Below are positions 21,232 to 32,906 of a stretch of 64,000 nt of DNA, piece by piece; position 1 is the stretch's first letter; each line of letters begins with the position of its first letter. Source of the DNA: Humulus lupulus (taxonomy: Eukaryota; Streptophyta; Magnoliopsida; Rosales; Cannabaceae). The DNA lies in assembly GCF_963169125.1 (NCBI RefSeq), contig NC_084793.1, positions 41,783,578 to 41,847,577 of the forward strand, written 5' to 3'. The translations under genes and the position numbers were made by a program. The notes under the pieces were generated by a model. It was not told where the DNA came from and searched no databases. It worked only from the letters and a program-made list of their open reading frames with translations.

Positions 21232-24200
21232 GACTAAGTATGCGAACATAGTTTGGGTGTAGATGCTACTGACTACTGTGTTGGATGAATGGTCCTAGGT
21301 TCACAATCTTGCCCTCGAGCAATATAGGGATAACCAACATGCTCGTGACGTCCCTGACAATGACTAATTGAACACTTCTCAAATCGCTACACCCAGTACT
21401 TTTCCACTAGTGTCTTCATCACCACATAAGTATAGTTTCCACGAGCTAGTGTTAATCCCAGGGATGAACCGAGCATGTAATTGTCACTTGATTGTGGATT
21501 TTGTTATGTCCCAATACAAACTGGGATTTGATGAGGGGTTTGTTATTCTAGATCCAATTAGTTGGATGCTTGACCCATCCTTCAACCAATATCAGTCAAA
21601 TAAGGGCTTAACTCTACCGAATAGAGTAAAGATATCTGAGGATCACCAGGACCCATACGTATAGGTCATAATGCTCAATTCAAGCAGATTTAAAGGTTAT
21701 TTTCTTGGATTTTATCTGTATTTGTTTAATTATCATATTGTTTCTCCAACGTGATGCTTTGTTGTTACAAATCCCAATCAAACCATGGGCAGTGACTAGC
21801 ATGTTGAGATCAATCCCATATTCTATGGGACCAAAGTCAACACCATGGCCTTGATAAAAAGGAAAAGATAAATCCAAGCCTCTATGAACAACCAAAAGAC
21901 ACTGACAGAGCAGACCTCCTATGGAGTTCTTATTGTTGCCCCAATAAAACCATGTCAAACATATAACACGATTTTATATTGTCAATAAAAGAAGTAGAAA
22001 TTATTTAGTTTGACAATCGTATTGCTTGCTTGTTTTATTACATGATTAATTATTATTAATACAAACATTTATAAAATCCTGAACATATGTATAGTAACAA
22101 TTATAGTGACTCGGTCACAGTGGATTATAATTATAATTATATCTTCAAAAGCATTATAATTATAATTATAATAAATTAGTACACTGGATTTTTAATGATT
22201 GGATAATCTACGATAAGATCCACTTACACATCTAGTGTGATGTCATATCCAAGATGTTGACCAAGTAGATAAGATCATATGTATTTTGTTACATTAGACT
22301 CGACTGATACTGTTTATTAACAAGATAAGTAAGTATCGTTATTATCTAATCTAATCATATCACAACGTTGACCATAGGTCAATTCAATCTTAATTCTGAG
22401 TAAATAATATTCTCCTAATTGTATTATTCAAGTCTTTTGATTTGTTTATTACCAGCTTACCCTACAGACTAACTCATACTTACATATTGGAGATTCGATA
22501 GTATAATTGAGTGGGAGAATTTATCATAAATATGAAATTTATAGCTTCTGTTTAAGAGGTAAAACGATGATTTCCTTATAGCTTGGTTCAAGAGTTAAAT
22601 GATAGAGTACTCATTTCTATAATTAAATTTACGAAAATATCATTTACAAGGAACTTTGTGGGAGTTAAGGATAAAATACCAATGAGGGGTAAAACGGTAA
22701 TTTTCACCCGTCTCATTAGTAGATCATCTATAGATGATTGAATGATGGCTATGGTTATAACAATGGATAACATATTTACATTTGGTGTAAAGTGTTCTAT
22801 GAATTCAAGAGTGTAATTCTGAGTCTATAGTGGAGTCACGAGGAATTAATAAGATAGTGAGATTATTTGTTATAAATAAGCTCACGGTAACTTATTGGAG
22901 CTTGAGTTCATGAATCCATGGTCCCCATGCCATCTCTTATCAAAATGAACCTAGTAGTCTTGAATAATTAATCTAATTATTAATTATAAAAATATCATAT
23001 TGACTAGGTCAATGAAAATAAATAATGTTAAATTATTTATTGATATTTTGTGAGAGAAGAAATAGAAGAAAATTAAGGTTTTTATTGTGAAGTCTCAAAA
23101 AGAGTGTTATAGCCAATTGGGACAATTTTGTTAATATTGATAAATTTGTATTAATATTAATAAAATGAATTAAATAAAGGTCAAAATTATGATTGGTTAA
23201 TTTTGACAAGTATTTAATTAATTGTAATTATAATATAATTAAAATAAAATGGGTAACTAAAACCTATTTTATGTCCTAGCTAATTGCCTATATATACTAG
23301 TGTTATAGAATGTATTAGGTAAGATGAATTTGACAAGGTAAAAATTCACTACTAGTAGTCTATACCTAGCCGCCCACACTCTTTCTTAGTTTTCTCTCTA
23401 GGAATTCTCTTCTCATGTTCTGAGACTTGCAATACCTAGTATTCAACAAGGACAAAAGCTTAGGGTATCCAAAGGGTGTATTCATTATTCCGCTACACAT
23501 CTCGTAAGTACTCTAATGGTTTTGTTATTATATTTACGTGTCTCTGTATGAAAATCACTTATATGCATGTATTTATGTTTTCTAGTGTATGTTATTTTGT
23601 GCAATAAGGAGCGTGCATATAGACTTATATAAATGAGATCCTACACTTATTTTGTCAAGACTTCCATCTCCTTTTCTTCCCATTGTTCGTTCTTATATTC
23701 AATCGATAGGGTCAAGTACTTTCTCATCCCTAGTCTCAGGCGAACTTAGTGAGCATATATGCATTGTAAACAACCTGCTCATCTTGGTAAATACTATTGT
23801 TTTACTCTTTACATGCATATTTTATCAGTTTTAACGTTGACTACCTGTAATCACAACTTGTAGCTTCATCTGAAGGTTACTCAGCTTGAGCCATCCAAGC
23901 TATTTCTAAGCAGGAACAAACTTGTATGAAATGTGACCAAGTTGTTTCCGAGCATGATTGGCCTCTTTCACAATGCGACCTGTCCCTTTCAAAACATGAC
24001 CAAATAAATATTTTTGCTTCAATATTAAATCTTGCAAATGAATAGTTGAGATGTGAACTATTCATTTGTGTAATTTTTGTGAATCAAAGATCCAAATAAA
24101 TAAGTATTGTATATATGTGATTCTTTTTCCTATTTGTTACCTTTTGTTACATCACATTTTTATTCTATCTTTATTTCTAATATTTAAATCAGAAAAAATA

Positions 24201-24352
24201 ATAAAAATATCAATTATTCTATTTTCCTCATATTATTTACCTTTAACACTATTTATTGTTAACTTTGTTTTCTTATCTCATTGTGGAATTGACCGTCCGA
24301 TCATACTACAACCACCGCTAGTGGAAGTCACGTTTGGGTGTTAAACAAATTT
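21232..24352. other. unassigned, LTR-like non-coding DNA
   Basis: No coding frame is convincing. About 22000-23650 has the look of a long terminal repeat or untranslated retrotransposon DNA: no frame, a TATATATA-type sequence near 23290, pyrimidine-rich stretches and an end ATCCTACA near 23645. I could not find a partner LTR or define borders. The segment 23650-24352 runs up to the primer-site-like motif and may be the end of another LTR (GTTTGGGTGTTAAACA). Confidence 0.3.
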
Positions 24353-24370
24353 TGGCGCCGTTGTCGAGGA
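24353..24370 (+). promoter_or_regulatory. primer-binding-site-like motif of a gypsy element
   Basis: TGGCGCCGTTGTCGAGGA closely resembles the TGGCGCCGTTGCCGGGGA primer site used by Athila-type and related plant gypsy elements. It follows a possible LTR end (TTAAACA). No gag-pol follows because CACTA C begins within 80 bp. Confidence 0.55.
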
Positions 24371-24464
24371 GGTAATAGTGAAAAAAAGATTTTCAATAAA
24401 TTTTCAAAGGAGGTAAGTAATTCTATCATTTTGTTTTTGTATATATTCATTAGAAAAAAATTGG

Positions 24465-24745
24465 TCTTTCTCGACGGGCTGGGCCCGCCAAGAATCTGAG
24501 CGCCGAGATTGTTTATATGTTAAATGTCGGTAGTTTTGGCCCGCCGAGATTGGGTACCCGATCTCGGCGGGCGAATTAAGGAGCACCGAGATAGGGAGCA
24601 ATTTGATGGCTGGTGAGACTATCTCAACGGGCTAGGCCCGCTGAGATAAGGTTCAATCTTGATGGTTTTGGCTCGCCAAGAATGGGTGAATGTGCATTTT
24701 TCTCGGCGACTTCGTTCGGCCTACCGAGATAGGGCATTGTAGGGG
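24465..24745. repeat. CACTA C left subterminal repeats
   Basis: Repeated CTCGGCGGGC / GCCCGCCGAGAT cores with degenerate copies form a GC-rich island in AT-rich surroundings. Confidence 0.65.
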
Positions 24746-25015
24746 GAATAATAATTGTAGTTTTTTCCCCATGCTATATTTCATTGATTATATTCTGTAT
24801 ATACAACAAACCTGGACAATTTACAGCGAATATGCATATTATAGAATATATATATGATAACATGCTATCTAAATATTACTCAAAAACTCATAAAAAGTGT
24901 ATAGATCTATGTTGTGAATATATGTTGCAAGTTAGTAGTTATTAGCTAGCTATAAACAATAGTCTAGCTAATGAATAAACTCTAAATGAAAGTCTACTTT
25001 AACTAAATACAATAG

Positions 25016-25790
25016 TCATGCTGACATATACTCATTGAAGTATTTCACCCATTTCTCACGCACAGTGTTGATCTCATCCATTCTATATATGGTTTTTACA
25101 TGACACTACAAAATAAAAGCCAATTTCAAACTATACATTAGTAGTGTCTTGATAATTGAAAGTGTATAAAGATATGTTAAGTACTTACATGCTTCAAAAG
25201 ATATTATTTTGGGTCTTTCTCCAAAGTTAAATCTCTTATTAGCCGCATGACGTAAAAACCGCAAACGGTATCATTAGGTTGTCGAGGACCCTGCATGTAT
25301 ATTATACAATTTATTATATTAATCAATGAATTATAAAAAATAAAATCAAATTAAATAAGTTTCACATTTGAAATCATACTTGAAATGGAAACCAAGTGAT
25401 TCCCCCAACCTTCCTTCTTGGATTATATAAAGCATTGTGGATTCCAAATGCACTAAAAATTAAATGAAATTTCAATTAAATGATGCACTTAAAAACCCAA
25501 ATGCATTGTGGTACAAAGTTGAAATGAATCTAACATTTTGACTACATTCACAACATCTTCTCTTGGATCGCTACCAGCTGGATCAAAAAAATATACATCT
25601 GTCTGGATGCATAAATGACTAGCAACATCCAGTGTTGTCTTGTAAAAACAATGTAAGACATTATTTAATAATAATTGAAAATAACAAATTATAAATATAT
25701 ACAAGACATCATTTCGTACCCAGAGTTATAAGCTACCAATTCTTCTTTCTCTGCAGCAGACAAGTCTCTGATCCTAATTCTTCTCTAATT
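25016..25790 (-). pseudogene. Ulp1/C48 cysteine protease-like gene fragment of a CACTA element
   Basis: Minus-strand exons with splice-like borders give, in order: RIRDLSAAEKEELVAYNSGY (about 25730-25790), a segment with VYFFDPAGSDPRED (about 25490-25650), NPRRKVGGITWFPFQ (about 25388-25453), GPRQPNDTVCGFYVMRLIRD (about 25210-25292) and VKTIYRMDEINTVREKW ending at TGA 25016 (from about 25104). The second and fourth pieces match the C48 pattern of an Asp block followed by Gln and Cys (QPN...CG). This is the SUMO-protease fold that plant CACTA and some MULE elements carry; its role in transposition is unknown. The His-bearing exon further upstream was not found and intron sizes are inferred, so I treat it as decayed. 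Confidence 0.6.
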
Positions 25791-26700
25791 ATCATAATAT
25801 ATCAATATGTCATAAATTTGTAAACATATATCTCAATTTTAGTAACAAGAAATTTAAAATCATCTACGAGGTTAAAAAAAATTGAGCAGAATTTCTCCTA
25901 TTTCTACATACTATCCATAATTTTACAAATCACAAAAAAATAATCAAACAATACCACACAACAAAATTCATCATTATTTCTCTGCAACACACAATTCCTA
26001 GATCCTATTCTTCTCTAATAATCAATAACTTTTTTCATAATATATAAATATGTCATAAATTTTATGGTAACATACCTTTCAAAGTGTTAAGTCCTTCTAA
26101 ATCCACCTACAATGTTAATAATATTATGTGAAGATATTAACAATAAACAAAATATAAATTCTAAAATCATATCTCATTAAACTAATAAACTAAGAAAATA
26201 TAATTATACAAACTTTCAAAACGAAAATTATGTCAAAATAACCAATTTAACATATATATTTCTACAACAAGATTTTATTTAACACAATAAACAACTTAAC
26301 ATAATTAAAAAATTGAAATAATAAATTATAATATTAATTTTCGACCAAAATTAAAAAATATATATTAAAATGAGAAAATTCATCTAAACTAATTTACAAT
26401 AATTTAGTTATAACTACTAACACTACAAATATATTTAACTACATAATATACAAAATAAATAAATCATAATATTATTTTCGGCCAAATATAAAAAGAAAAT
26501 AATAATTTCAAACATTTTCTAAAATAGCTCCAAATCAATGGCTCAATGTCATTTAGTCTTCTATGAAGATAACCCACCCTATTTTCAACCTAAAACAACC
26601 ATAAAAAGATATACATTTAAAAAAAAATTCAAACTTTTAAAAATTGAAAATTAGGGAAAAATACTTATTAATACCAAGCACCCTAAGTTCTTCTTGATAT
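25791..26700. other. CACTA C interior, AT-rich
   Basis: Very AT-rich DNA, possibly introns or 5' sequence of the minus-strand gene. No exon is identified. Confidence 0.35.
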
Positions 26701-26999
26701 TAGATGACTATGGTGATGAAAAAGACCAAAAAAAGCCTTCAATTTCAGCCAAAAAAAAAAACTCAAAGATGGTGGCTGGTTTCATGGGGCCGCATGGAGA
26801 AGAAGAAGAAGAAAGAAAGAGGGAAAATGGTGGCTGCTTCACGCATGGGGCTTTTGCTCTATTTTGGGCCCTATCTCGACAGGCCTGTGGGGTGCTGTCG
26901 GGCCCAATTCTAGGCCAAATTTCTATTTTTTTTTAAATACCTACCAATCTCGACATACACACACGGGCCCACTGAGATTGATATGACGATCTCTGTGAA

Positions 27000-27760
27000 T
27001 TTTTTTTTTTCAAAAAAGTTTTTTTTTTTTTTTTTAAATTACTATCACTTTTTTCATTGTTCCTCTTTGGTTAGTTTTTCATTTTTTTTTTCTATATTAT
27101 AGTTGTGTTAAAAAAAATTAATATCCTTTCTTTTCTAGGATTTGTTAGTTTTATTTTTAGTTTATTTTGTTTTTTTTCTCTCTTTATATTTATTATTGTT
27201 GTAATTTTTTTTTTTTAAAAGCTTGTTATATGTGTGTATAATCATTAGTTTTTTTTTCTCTTGTTAATTTATTTTTGGTACCTTATTTTATTTTATTTTT
27301 GCCTCTCCTTTTCTTTTATTGTAGTAGTAAAAAAACATAAAAAAAAAAATGGTCGCTTATAGATTGTTAGATTAGTTTTATTTGTTTTGTTTTTTTTTAT
27401 TTGTGTTTAGGATTTGTGACATTTTTTTTTTCTATCTTTCTTTTGTGTTGTTTTCTTATGTGTGTCTAGGATTATTTTAGTTTTTTTTTTTTTTTTATTG
27501 TGTTAGTTTTTCCTCTAGCTTAAAAAAAAGGAAAAAAAATTCAAAATGTTTCTTACTTAGATTTTGTTAGCCATTTTATTTATTTTCCTATATTTTTTTA
27601 GAACACTTTATGTTCTTGTTTTTGGATAATTATTTTTACTATTAGTTGTTAGAATTGTCTCTTAATTTGTTTGTTAGTTTTTACTTGTTAACTTTTTAAT
27701 TTTTAGGTTTTTATTTTTTTTTTTAAAATCATAAAAAAAAAACTAATAAAAACAAAGCTT
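27000..27760. repeat. T-rich low-complexity region
   Basis: More than a dozen runs of 7-16 T on the plus strand separated by short mixed sequence, with no frame. It resembles the untranslated leader of some gypsy elements but could be simple drift. Confidence 0.6.
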
Positions 27761-28520
27761 GTTTGTTCAACATAAGCAAGTTTTTGCTTAAAGGCCAATT
27801 TGAGTAAAGTTTCATCCATGCTTGCTTAGTAACCTTGGGGAGTTCTAGCAAGTGTTGGCTGTAAGAGGACCATTTTTATGAATTATGACACCTCCACAAT
27901 TATCTTTGAACCTCGGGGAGTTCTAGATAAAGTGTGGGTCTTAAGTGAGACCGTTCTTAAAACCTCAAATCGACCTGGAAACAAGGAAAACAAAAGAAAA
28001 AAAATCACAAAAACAAAATTAAAAAAAATGAATGAAGAAGAAAATAAACATTTTGAGCTTTATTTTCCAATGTATTATTCCTCATTCAGAAACAATCATA
28101 ATTCTAGTGCTACTGAGAGTACTAGCCATTTTGGGGTGCATACAAACTTAGTTAAAAGAGTACCGAGAACTTGAGGTCTTAGAAACTAAGTTTGATAGAG
28201 AAAGTTACGAGACTCCTGAGGTAGATTATGATGAATGTTATTGTGACTTTGAAAGAGTCGACCATAGGAATCATAATCCAAGCTGGAACAACCCCATCGA
28301 TTTTAGTTGGAAGTCTGAGTACAACTACCATGCATCGCAAACATACAGTTGGTAGACTTACCTGAGAGCAACAGTTTTGTCTACCAAAGACTAATCATGT
28401 TTTATCTTTCTTTTTTTAGTATGTTTTATTTTATGTTTGGTAAATTTTACTTTTTGGGGGTTTTGTTGTTGTTTGTTGGTTATCATTTTCCCTTTTGCTC
28501 CCACAATGTGCATATCATTA
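27761..28520 (+). pseudogene. degenerate gypsy-type region with a possible gag remnant
   Basis: A duplicated phrase, TTGGGGAGTTCTAG near 27834 and TCGGGGAGTTCTAG near 27912, marks leader-like sequence. Near 28265-28360 the plus-strand reading NHNPSWNNPIDFSWKSEYN resembles the Asn/Trp-rich gag segment of Athila-type elements. No protease or RT follows. The call is weak and rests on this one motif and on the 3'-end-like sequence immediately after it. Confidence 0.35.
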
Positions 28521-28827
28521 GACATTGAGGGCAATGTATCATTTAAAGTTGGGGGTAGTGAGCATATTCATGCGTTGAGAAAAATTCTAAAGTTTAAAGC
28601 TTTTAATTTTTTTATGAGTTGTGAGAATGAGAAAACAACTTTAAAAACTTCTATTGATTATTTGAGATGGCAAAAATTAATTTTTGGGAACTTAAAACAT
28701 GACATTTACTAGAGGAATAATTTTTGTTTTAAGGAGCCTTTGTTGTATTTTATTTTTAATTTCTAGTATTTTTTCTTTATTTTTATGCTGTCTCTTGTAA
28801 AAAAAATTATAATTATAAAAAAAAATT
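28521..28827 (+). repeat. 3'-end region of a gypsy element: polypurine tract and start of an LTR, interrupted at 28827
   Basis: GACATTGAGGGCAATGT followed by AAAGTTGGGGGTAG is the usual sequence before the 3' LTR in Athila/Tat-type elements. The LTR would begin at TGAGC (28559) and is split by Tat copy 1 at 28828; it probably resumes at 40669. The matching 5' LTR was not identified. Confidence 0.45.
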
Positions 28828-29418
28828 TGTTGACCCAAGATTTGGCCAACTGACACGGAGTCAAAATATGCTTGATATGAATGAAAGAGATGAGAAGAAC
28901 GTAATGACAAAAGTAAATAAGACACAATATTTTATAGTGGTTCGGCCCCAGGATCTGGTAATGACCTACGTCCACTTAGAATGATATTGATATAAAAACC
29001 AGAAGAGTGGTCAAAGAACTATGGTTCAATGAGTTTCACCCCTTTCTCAAGATCAATACAATATTCCTAGGATAATTACTGTTATCTCGCACGATTCCAA
29101 AAGCCAAAAGTCCCCTCCCTTGAGCTATCTCTTGCTATTTATAGGCTCAAGGGGGATTACAAAATATTGTTACAGATATTCTCTCCTGAATAATCGGATA
29201 CTCAGGAGATTGTGTGAGATAAATTCGGGATTCATAAAGATCTTCCCATAAAGGTCGCCTTGTACACGGAACTATCGACCAGACTGGTCGCGGGTAAGAC
29301 AGGCTTACACTGCTTCTAATGTGTCCTCTGGTCGATACTCTAGCAGAATGTTTCCAGGTGTCAGCCATGTGTCCAGGGATTACTTGCCATGTCACCAATG
29401 CTAATTTTATGGATAACA
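28828..29418 (-). repeat. 3' LTR of Tat copy 1
   Basis: 591 bp, TGTTGACCC to GGATAACA, nearly identical to 40078-40668. The visible differences are mostly single transitions, for example GCCATGT against GCCACGT. Confidence 0.93.
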
Positions 29419-29431
29419 TTTGCCCCCCAAG
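29419..29431 (-). promoter_or_regulatory. polypurine tract of Tat copy 1
   Basis: On the minus strand CTTGGGGGGCAAA abuts the 3' LTR. Immediately inside, AAGTTTATTT and AAATAAACTT (29429-29460) form a perfect 10-bp inverted repeat around a 12-base loop. Confidence 0.8.
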
Positions 29432-30250
29432 TTTATTTATCACGAGCAGCAAATAAACTTTTGGACGAACGACTCTTCGGTAACCCCACCTGACGTGTCA
29501 GAACCCTTCGTGTGTTCTTGAAAAAAGCAACCTACCTCTGTCCAATCACGTCCCTTCGGTTCCCCAGAAAATATTTCGACGGCCATCCCGCTTCCCCATA
29601 CTTTGAAAAAGGGAAACTAATGATTATACTTTTTACTATCAGAAACAAACTTATATAAGAGCTTCGAAGCCTTTATTTTCTTTTTACGCACGCCATCGTT
29701 TCCACAAGAAAACCTAAAATCCAGAGCCCTTAACGTTCCTGAAGACCGTTCCGTCTACACTTTTAGGAACCCGTCCGAGAGCTCCTTGATCTCCGAAGAT
29801 CTTTCTTCCATCTCCACGATCACTTTTCTTGGTAAATTTTTGAGTTCCCACGCTTCTAATTTTTTGTGATGCATGCTTCTGATTGTGCACTGTTTGAGTT
29901 TATCTGCTTCTGGTTTGAGACGCTTGTAGACAGAACATTTTATAGGCGAAATAGGGTTACGAGTTAGTTTAAAATCCGGGATCATGCTTTTTAGGATGTA
30001 AAATCGAAGTAAAAATTCGATCTTTAGGCTAGTTGAAAAATAAATTTTTCCCGCCCTAAGGGGAGTTGAAAAAGCTCTTTCAGAAAAACTTTTTACTTTC
30101 ACCCTTTGATCCGTTTTTCAAACTGTTCGTGTAGAAAAATTTAGCCTTTCGTTAGAATGCTGTTGTATAAAAACTTAATTTTTATACTCAACCAGTGTTA
30201 TTCTAAAAAGCTTTTAAGAGTTTTCTATCCTCACCTCCCCATTCTTCTGT
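29432..30250 (+). promoter_or_regulatory. promoter and leader of the antisense gene (aORF), copy 1
   Basis: Non-coding DNA between the 3' LTR and the aORF. A TATA box (TTATATAAG, about 29651-29659) stands at the same place as TATAAATA in copy 2 (about 53014), and the following downstream sequence is alike in both copies (for example CGCCATC then CACAAGAA or GCCAAGAA). This suggests the aORF has its own promoter rather than using the LTR. Confidence 0.55.
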
Positions 30251-32906
30251 ATGCAGACTTTAATGCCAGATTTGTGGGGAGGTGAAAGGCCTATTGACGA
30301 CGACCTCCTCGCCCAGCTGCTCGAGGGAGAAGAACAACCAGCTGACCGTGTCAGGGAGATACCTTTTTCGCGATCCTCTTCCAGACCCCATCCTTCTCCT
30401 TCAATGGCCCGTTCCAAATCTTCAGGCAAGAAAAGACCCGAGTCTGAAAACAACCCAAATTCTCCTGCCCGTCCTGATTCGCAGGCAAGGGCTCCCTCGA
30501 CCAGTGGTCGAGAAAATCTTGTTCCTGACCCTAATATCCAAATTAGGGCCAGGCCTCGCCATCAGAACTTGCCTGATGTCGAGTGGTATGCTTCCCCAGC
30601 CAGTTCAGTAACTCTTCGAATGATTGCTAACTGCTTCAGACGATTCCCCCTCACAGGGGTTTCCATTATACAACCTACCGCAAATCAGAGGGCTAACCTC
30701 CCCGAAGGTATCAACAGCGCCTGGTCTCGGTATCATATTGAGGCGGGAGCTTATCTCCCTCTTCATCCCTTTTTTGTGGGGGTGGCCAATTATTTTGGTG
30801 TCGCCCCCTTCCAAATAACTCCAAACAGATATAGAATGCTGGCCGCACTCTATATCCTGTATAAACTTAAGAAATGGCCAGAACCTTCACCCCACGAGGT
30901 CAACTATCTCTTTGACCTCAAGTCTAACCCGCAACAACACGGAACGGGTTTCTTCCATTTTTGTCACCAGGAAACCAATCAAACATTCCTGAGTGACACA
31001 ACGCACATCTCGAATGTGGGGCAATACAATAAGGAGTACTTCCTTACCCCGGACATATCCAGCAACAACCTGGCCTTCGCACAAGGAGGTAAGCACCGTT
31101 TCTGACTGGTCGATACTTTTACTCAAGGTGTCTCCTTTCTTTTTTCTTAAACCATAATCTGTTTTTCAGGCCCTTGGTTACGTCCAACCCCAACACCAGA
31201 CATGGTGTTGAGGTCTAACACTCTGGCCAGGATGTCCGACGCAGCAAAAAGCGTCAAGATCCTGGTGACTGAAGAAAACTTGAGGCGGTCTGGCCTCGTG
31301 GCTCCTCGCCATGAAACTAGAGGGTCCGTGGTGGACGAAGCCACTGCCGAGGGGGTTCCCGAGCAGCAACTTCCCGTGTCTCCTCGGAGGAGGAGGCCAA
31401 CGGGGATTACTATTAGGGAGCCCACGGGCAATCCTTCCGCAGAAAGGCCTTCTGCTCCCCAAGGTAAGGGGAAACAAAAGGCCAAAGAGCCAGCTGTGGA
31501 CTTGGGAGAGTCCTCTGATGATAATGGTAACACTATTTTACTTTTAAATGGTTTGCCAATTCCCTGTCATTTGTTCGACGGGTAAGGCAATTTTACGTAT
31601 ACTCCAAAATTAGGGCCAGACTTCTTCATGCCAGATAATGAGTATATGACTAATAGAGTCAATAGTGTAGCGACCAGTAGTTGTAGCTCGGGTATTCACT
31701 TTGTTGCCTTTCTTCTGTTGCATATAATATATTTTCGTCTGCCTCTTATTCTTATCAGTTACCTGTGTTTACTTGCATGCAGATATGGCCACTCCCAATA
31801 TCTTCGACATGTACCAGGCCGAGGAGGAAGAGGAGGTTCCCCAACTCCAACGGAGATCCAAGAGGAGAACTGGCGAATCCAGCCGAGGCCCTCCGGCCAA
31901 GAAGGGTCGAACAGAAGACCTTTCCAAGGACGCGCCAACTGGGCAGACTCCTGGACCAACGGAGCAAACTCATCCACCAGCTCCTACTGAGAAGCAGACT
32001 CCTCCTGCCCCACCAAATCCTCCGGCTGCTCCCGCCAGAGAGGAAACTATTCGTGACGAAGCTCTCGGGGCTAAACTCATGAGCCGTACCCTTCGATCAG
32101 CCAGGGATCGCCTTGACCGCATTGGCAAAGGTGACCGTGTCAGGGATGCAATGGTCGAGGCTGAAAACTTGGGGGCTGACCAGGTTCTAAATAGGGCCCT
32201 GAATGAAATCTCCAGTGTGAGTACTTCTTCACTTTTTTAAGCCTTAGTCTTTTATTCTTCACGGCAGGCTCTAACTATTTCCTTTGTTCACAGGCCTTGC
32301 TATCTGCTATCACTGCTCGTACCCGTATCCAGGCTTCCATCGAGCAGGCCAAGGCAAAGGCCACTGAGAGGCATTAAGTGAAGGCAGCTGAGGAGCTTTC
32401 GGCTGCTGAGGCTAGGCACGCCAAGGAGTTTGAGGCAATGGCTCGAGAGAGGGATGCTGCGGTGACCAAATTGTCAGAGGCTGAAGCTGCAAAAGATGCC
32501 GCAGTAAAGTTGAGGCAGCAGTATCGAGATTCCAACCAAACCCATCTTCGCGAGATCAAGCATCTGGGAGAGACACTCAAGTCCAAGGATGAGGCTTGTC
32601 ACTCTTGAAGGCAAGGTGAAGCAGTTGGAGCTTGACAACTCCAAAAATCTTGAAAAGTACAAGAGGATGACGTTCCGATGTTTCTACAACTTCTGGAAAC
32701 ATAATCAGGGTGCCGACTTTAGCTATCTTTCGGAGGAAGTCAGGGCTGCTGAGTTGGCTCGCTGCACTGCCCAACTGGCCGAGGAGGAGGCAAGATTGAG
32801 GATCCCTTTCTCTCCAAGCATCGTTGGTGTGGAAGAGGAAGAAGTTGTCGAGGACGCGACCAACCAGGATGCTGCCCAGGACCCTCCGGCCCCAAATGCC
32901 TCTTAA
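30251..32906 (+). pseudogene. aORF, putative 'gypsy-type transposase' domain protein, four exons, damaged
   Basis: Exons by frame and splice sites: 30251-31088, 31170-31526, 31783-32216 and 32294-32906 (phases 1, 1, 0). Exon 1 carries the conserved domain found in plant proteins labelled 'putative gypsy type transposon', with MIANCFRRFPLTGV, LPLHPFFVGVANYFGVAPFQ and HEVNYLFDLKSNP. Exons 2-3 are Pro/Lys/Arg-rich and basic, possibly nuclear-localising. Exon 4 is a long Ala/Glu-rich coiled coil followed by FRCFYNFWKHNQ and an acidic tail. Exon 4 has a TAA at 32375 and a frameshift near 32605. Its function is unknown; it is not an enzyme I can name. It is transcribed opposite to gag-pol. Confidence 0.75.

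Larger units (their letters stand above)
24448..27015 (-). mobile_element. CACTA-like element C with a Ulp1-type gene
   Basis: The left end CATTAGAAAAAAATTGG resembles a CACTAGAAAAA-type terminus with one change. From 24470 to 24740 a motif built on TCTCGGCGGGC or GCCCGCCGAGAT occurs at least seven times in both orientations, and related copies recur near 26865-26990 (CTATCTCGACAGGCC, GGGCCCACTGAGAT). These are matched subterminal arrays. A Ulp1-like gene lies between them on the minus strand. The right terminus is lost in T-rich DNA, so its end is approximate and a target duplication cannot be shown. Confidence 0.6.

Noticed and set aside
21368..21664. A 98-codon plus-strand frame right of CACTA B
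   Set aside because: No recognisable motif; the neighbouring frames are closed and it lies in repeat-like DNA.
23742..23765. Similarity of TAGTGAGCATATATGC to the LTR-like start near 28556, suggesting an LTR pair
   Set aside because: The match lasts less than 25 bases and the following sequences do not align.
26694..26936. Overlapping frames with Lys/Glu runs at the right end of CACTA C
   Set aside because: They come from GAA/GAG-rich low-complexity leader DNA and run into subterminal repeats.
24353..28558. Treating the primer-site motif at 24353 and the polypurine tract at 28545 as one retrotransposon
   Set aside because: The sequences on the two outer sides do not look like a pair of LTRs, so they may come from different elements.
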